This document shows, one piece after another, positions 63,516 to 64,000 of a stretch of DNA of 64,000 nucleotides (its first letter is position 1; each line of letters opens with the position of its first letter). Origin of the DNA: Limnobacter litoralis (GTDB lineage Bacteria > Pseudomonadota > Gammaproteobacteria > Burkholderiales > Burkholderiaceae_B). The DNA lies in contig NZ_BSOJ01000006.1 of assembly GCF_030160455.1 (NCBI RefSeq), positions 1-64,000 of the forward strand, written 5' to 3'. The position numbers and the translations under genes are program-made. Below the pieces are notes generated by a model. That model searched no databases. It was not told the origin of the DNA and worked only from the letters and a program-made list of their open reading frames with translations.

Positions 63516-64000
63516 AACTTTCTAGCTTTGATTCCCGCGCCAGAAGGTCTTGAAGAACAGCCTGTATGGATTTGCCATCGTGAACAATGGCAGACACCGC
63601 TTCGGTAATCGGCATTTCAATGTTCAGTTTTTGGGCAAGCTGGGTAACGACAGACACGCAGCGCACACCTTCAGCCACCTGGCCCAACTCGGCCAGGATG
63701 TCAGACAGGCTTTTGCCCTGGGCCAGCATCAGGCCAACCCGACGGTTGCGCGACAAATCGCCCGTACAGGTCAGAATGAGGTCGCCAAAACCAGACAGAC
63801 CATTCAGGGTTTCCGATTGCGCACCCAAACTCAGTGCCAACCTTCGGATTTCAGCCATGCCACGGGTAATCAAGGCGGCACGGGCATTCAAACCAAGCCG
63901 CAAGCCATCGCAGATGCCAGTGGCCACCGCCATGATGTTTTTGACCGCGCCGCCCACTTCGGCACCGATGATGTCGTCGAGTGCGTAAACCCGCATGCTG
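63514..64000 (-). CDS. gpsA: NAD(P)-dependent glycerol-3-phosphate dehydrogenase, N-terminus cut by window edge
   Basis: The C-terminal 161 residues of Gps[25 protein letters not shown] carries the catalytic Lys, and [30 protein letters not shown] is the substrate loop. It makes sn-glycerol-3-phosphate from DHAP for phospholipids. The gene continues beyond 64000, so the start is not visible. Confidence 0.95.
   Translation of the reverse strand, partial: SMRVYALDDIIGAEVGGAVKNIMAVATGICDGLRLGLNARAALITRGMAEIRRLALSLGAQSETLNGLSGFGDLILTCTGDLSRNRRVGLMLAQGKSLSDILAELGQVAEGVRCVSVVTQLAQKLNIEMPITEAVSAIVHDGKSIQAVLQDLLARESKLES

Overview
The window looks like chromosomal DNA of a Gram-negative betaproteobacterium, probably order Burkholderiales. 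The evidence is the caa3-type cytochrome oxidase locus with its betaproteobacterial small proteins (DUF2970, DUF2909, a 43-residue assembly protein), RND efflux genes, a CIRCE-controlled rpoH, ErpA, TrmL and GpsA. A Limnobacter-like genus is possible but only a guess. Coding density is high and no gap without a gene exceeds about 225 bp. No rRNA, tRNA or CRISPR array was seen.

Region 1 (1-12.6 kb) is a surface-polysaccharide locus. On the minus strand it has the CDP-glucose branch (rfbF, cut by the window edge, and a ddhD-type reductase), a Wzx-like flippase and two glycosyltransferases. A PglF/WbpM-like 4,6-dehydratase lies on the plus strand. A second minus-strand run carries an initiating sugar transferase, an aminotransferase, a GNAT acetyltransferase, a GT4 glycosyltransferase, an O-antigen ligase/polymerase and an AI-2E family membrane protein. 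Together these suggest an O-antigen or capsule made of a 4-amino-4,6-dideoxy sugar and a 3,6-dideoxyhexose.

Region 2 (12.6-23.4 kb) is mixed: a subtilase with a GlyGly-CTERM-like tail, a DUF4864 protein, erpA, an orphan HTH regulator with a palindrome over its leader, a TnpB-only IS200/IS605-type element, an alpha/beta hydrolase whose stop codon lies in the IS end, a lipoprotein phosphoesterase, a MASE1-CHASE-PAS sensor with no output domain, and a divergent BLUF photoreceptor.

Region 3 (23-31 kb) is a CusCBA-type heavy-metal efflux operon preceded by a Cys-rich periplasmic protein, then a TauE-family permease and a convergent LysR regulator. Region 4 (31-36.6 kb) is one operon: histidine phosphatase, APH-type kinase, MDR oxidoreductase, two SDRs and an acyl-CoA dehydrogenase. 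The kinase and dehydrogenase look like the two halves of animal ACAD10/11, which suggests 4-hydroxyacyl-CoA catabolism. Region 5 (36.6-51.7 kb) holds a VapBC-like module, an NlpC/P60 peptidase, AraC regulator plus AlkB alkane hydroxylase, a two-gene ovothiol-type pair, a MazG-like hydrolase, transporters, ilvD, rpoH with a perfect CIRCE element, a GST and two odd hypothetical genes.

Region 6 (51.6-61.1 kb) is the cytochrome oxidase locus: coxB-coxA-small protein-ctaG-DUF2970-coxC ending at a strong terminator, then the SURF1, SCO-like, ctaA, ctaB, SCO operon for heme A and copper insertion. Region 7 (61.3-64 kb) has a BioC-like methyltransferase, comF-trmL, and the 3' part of gpsA.
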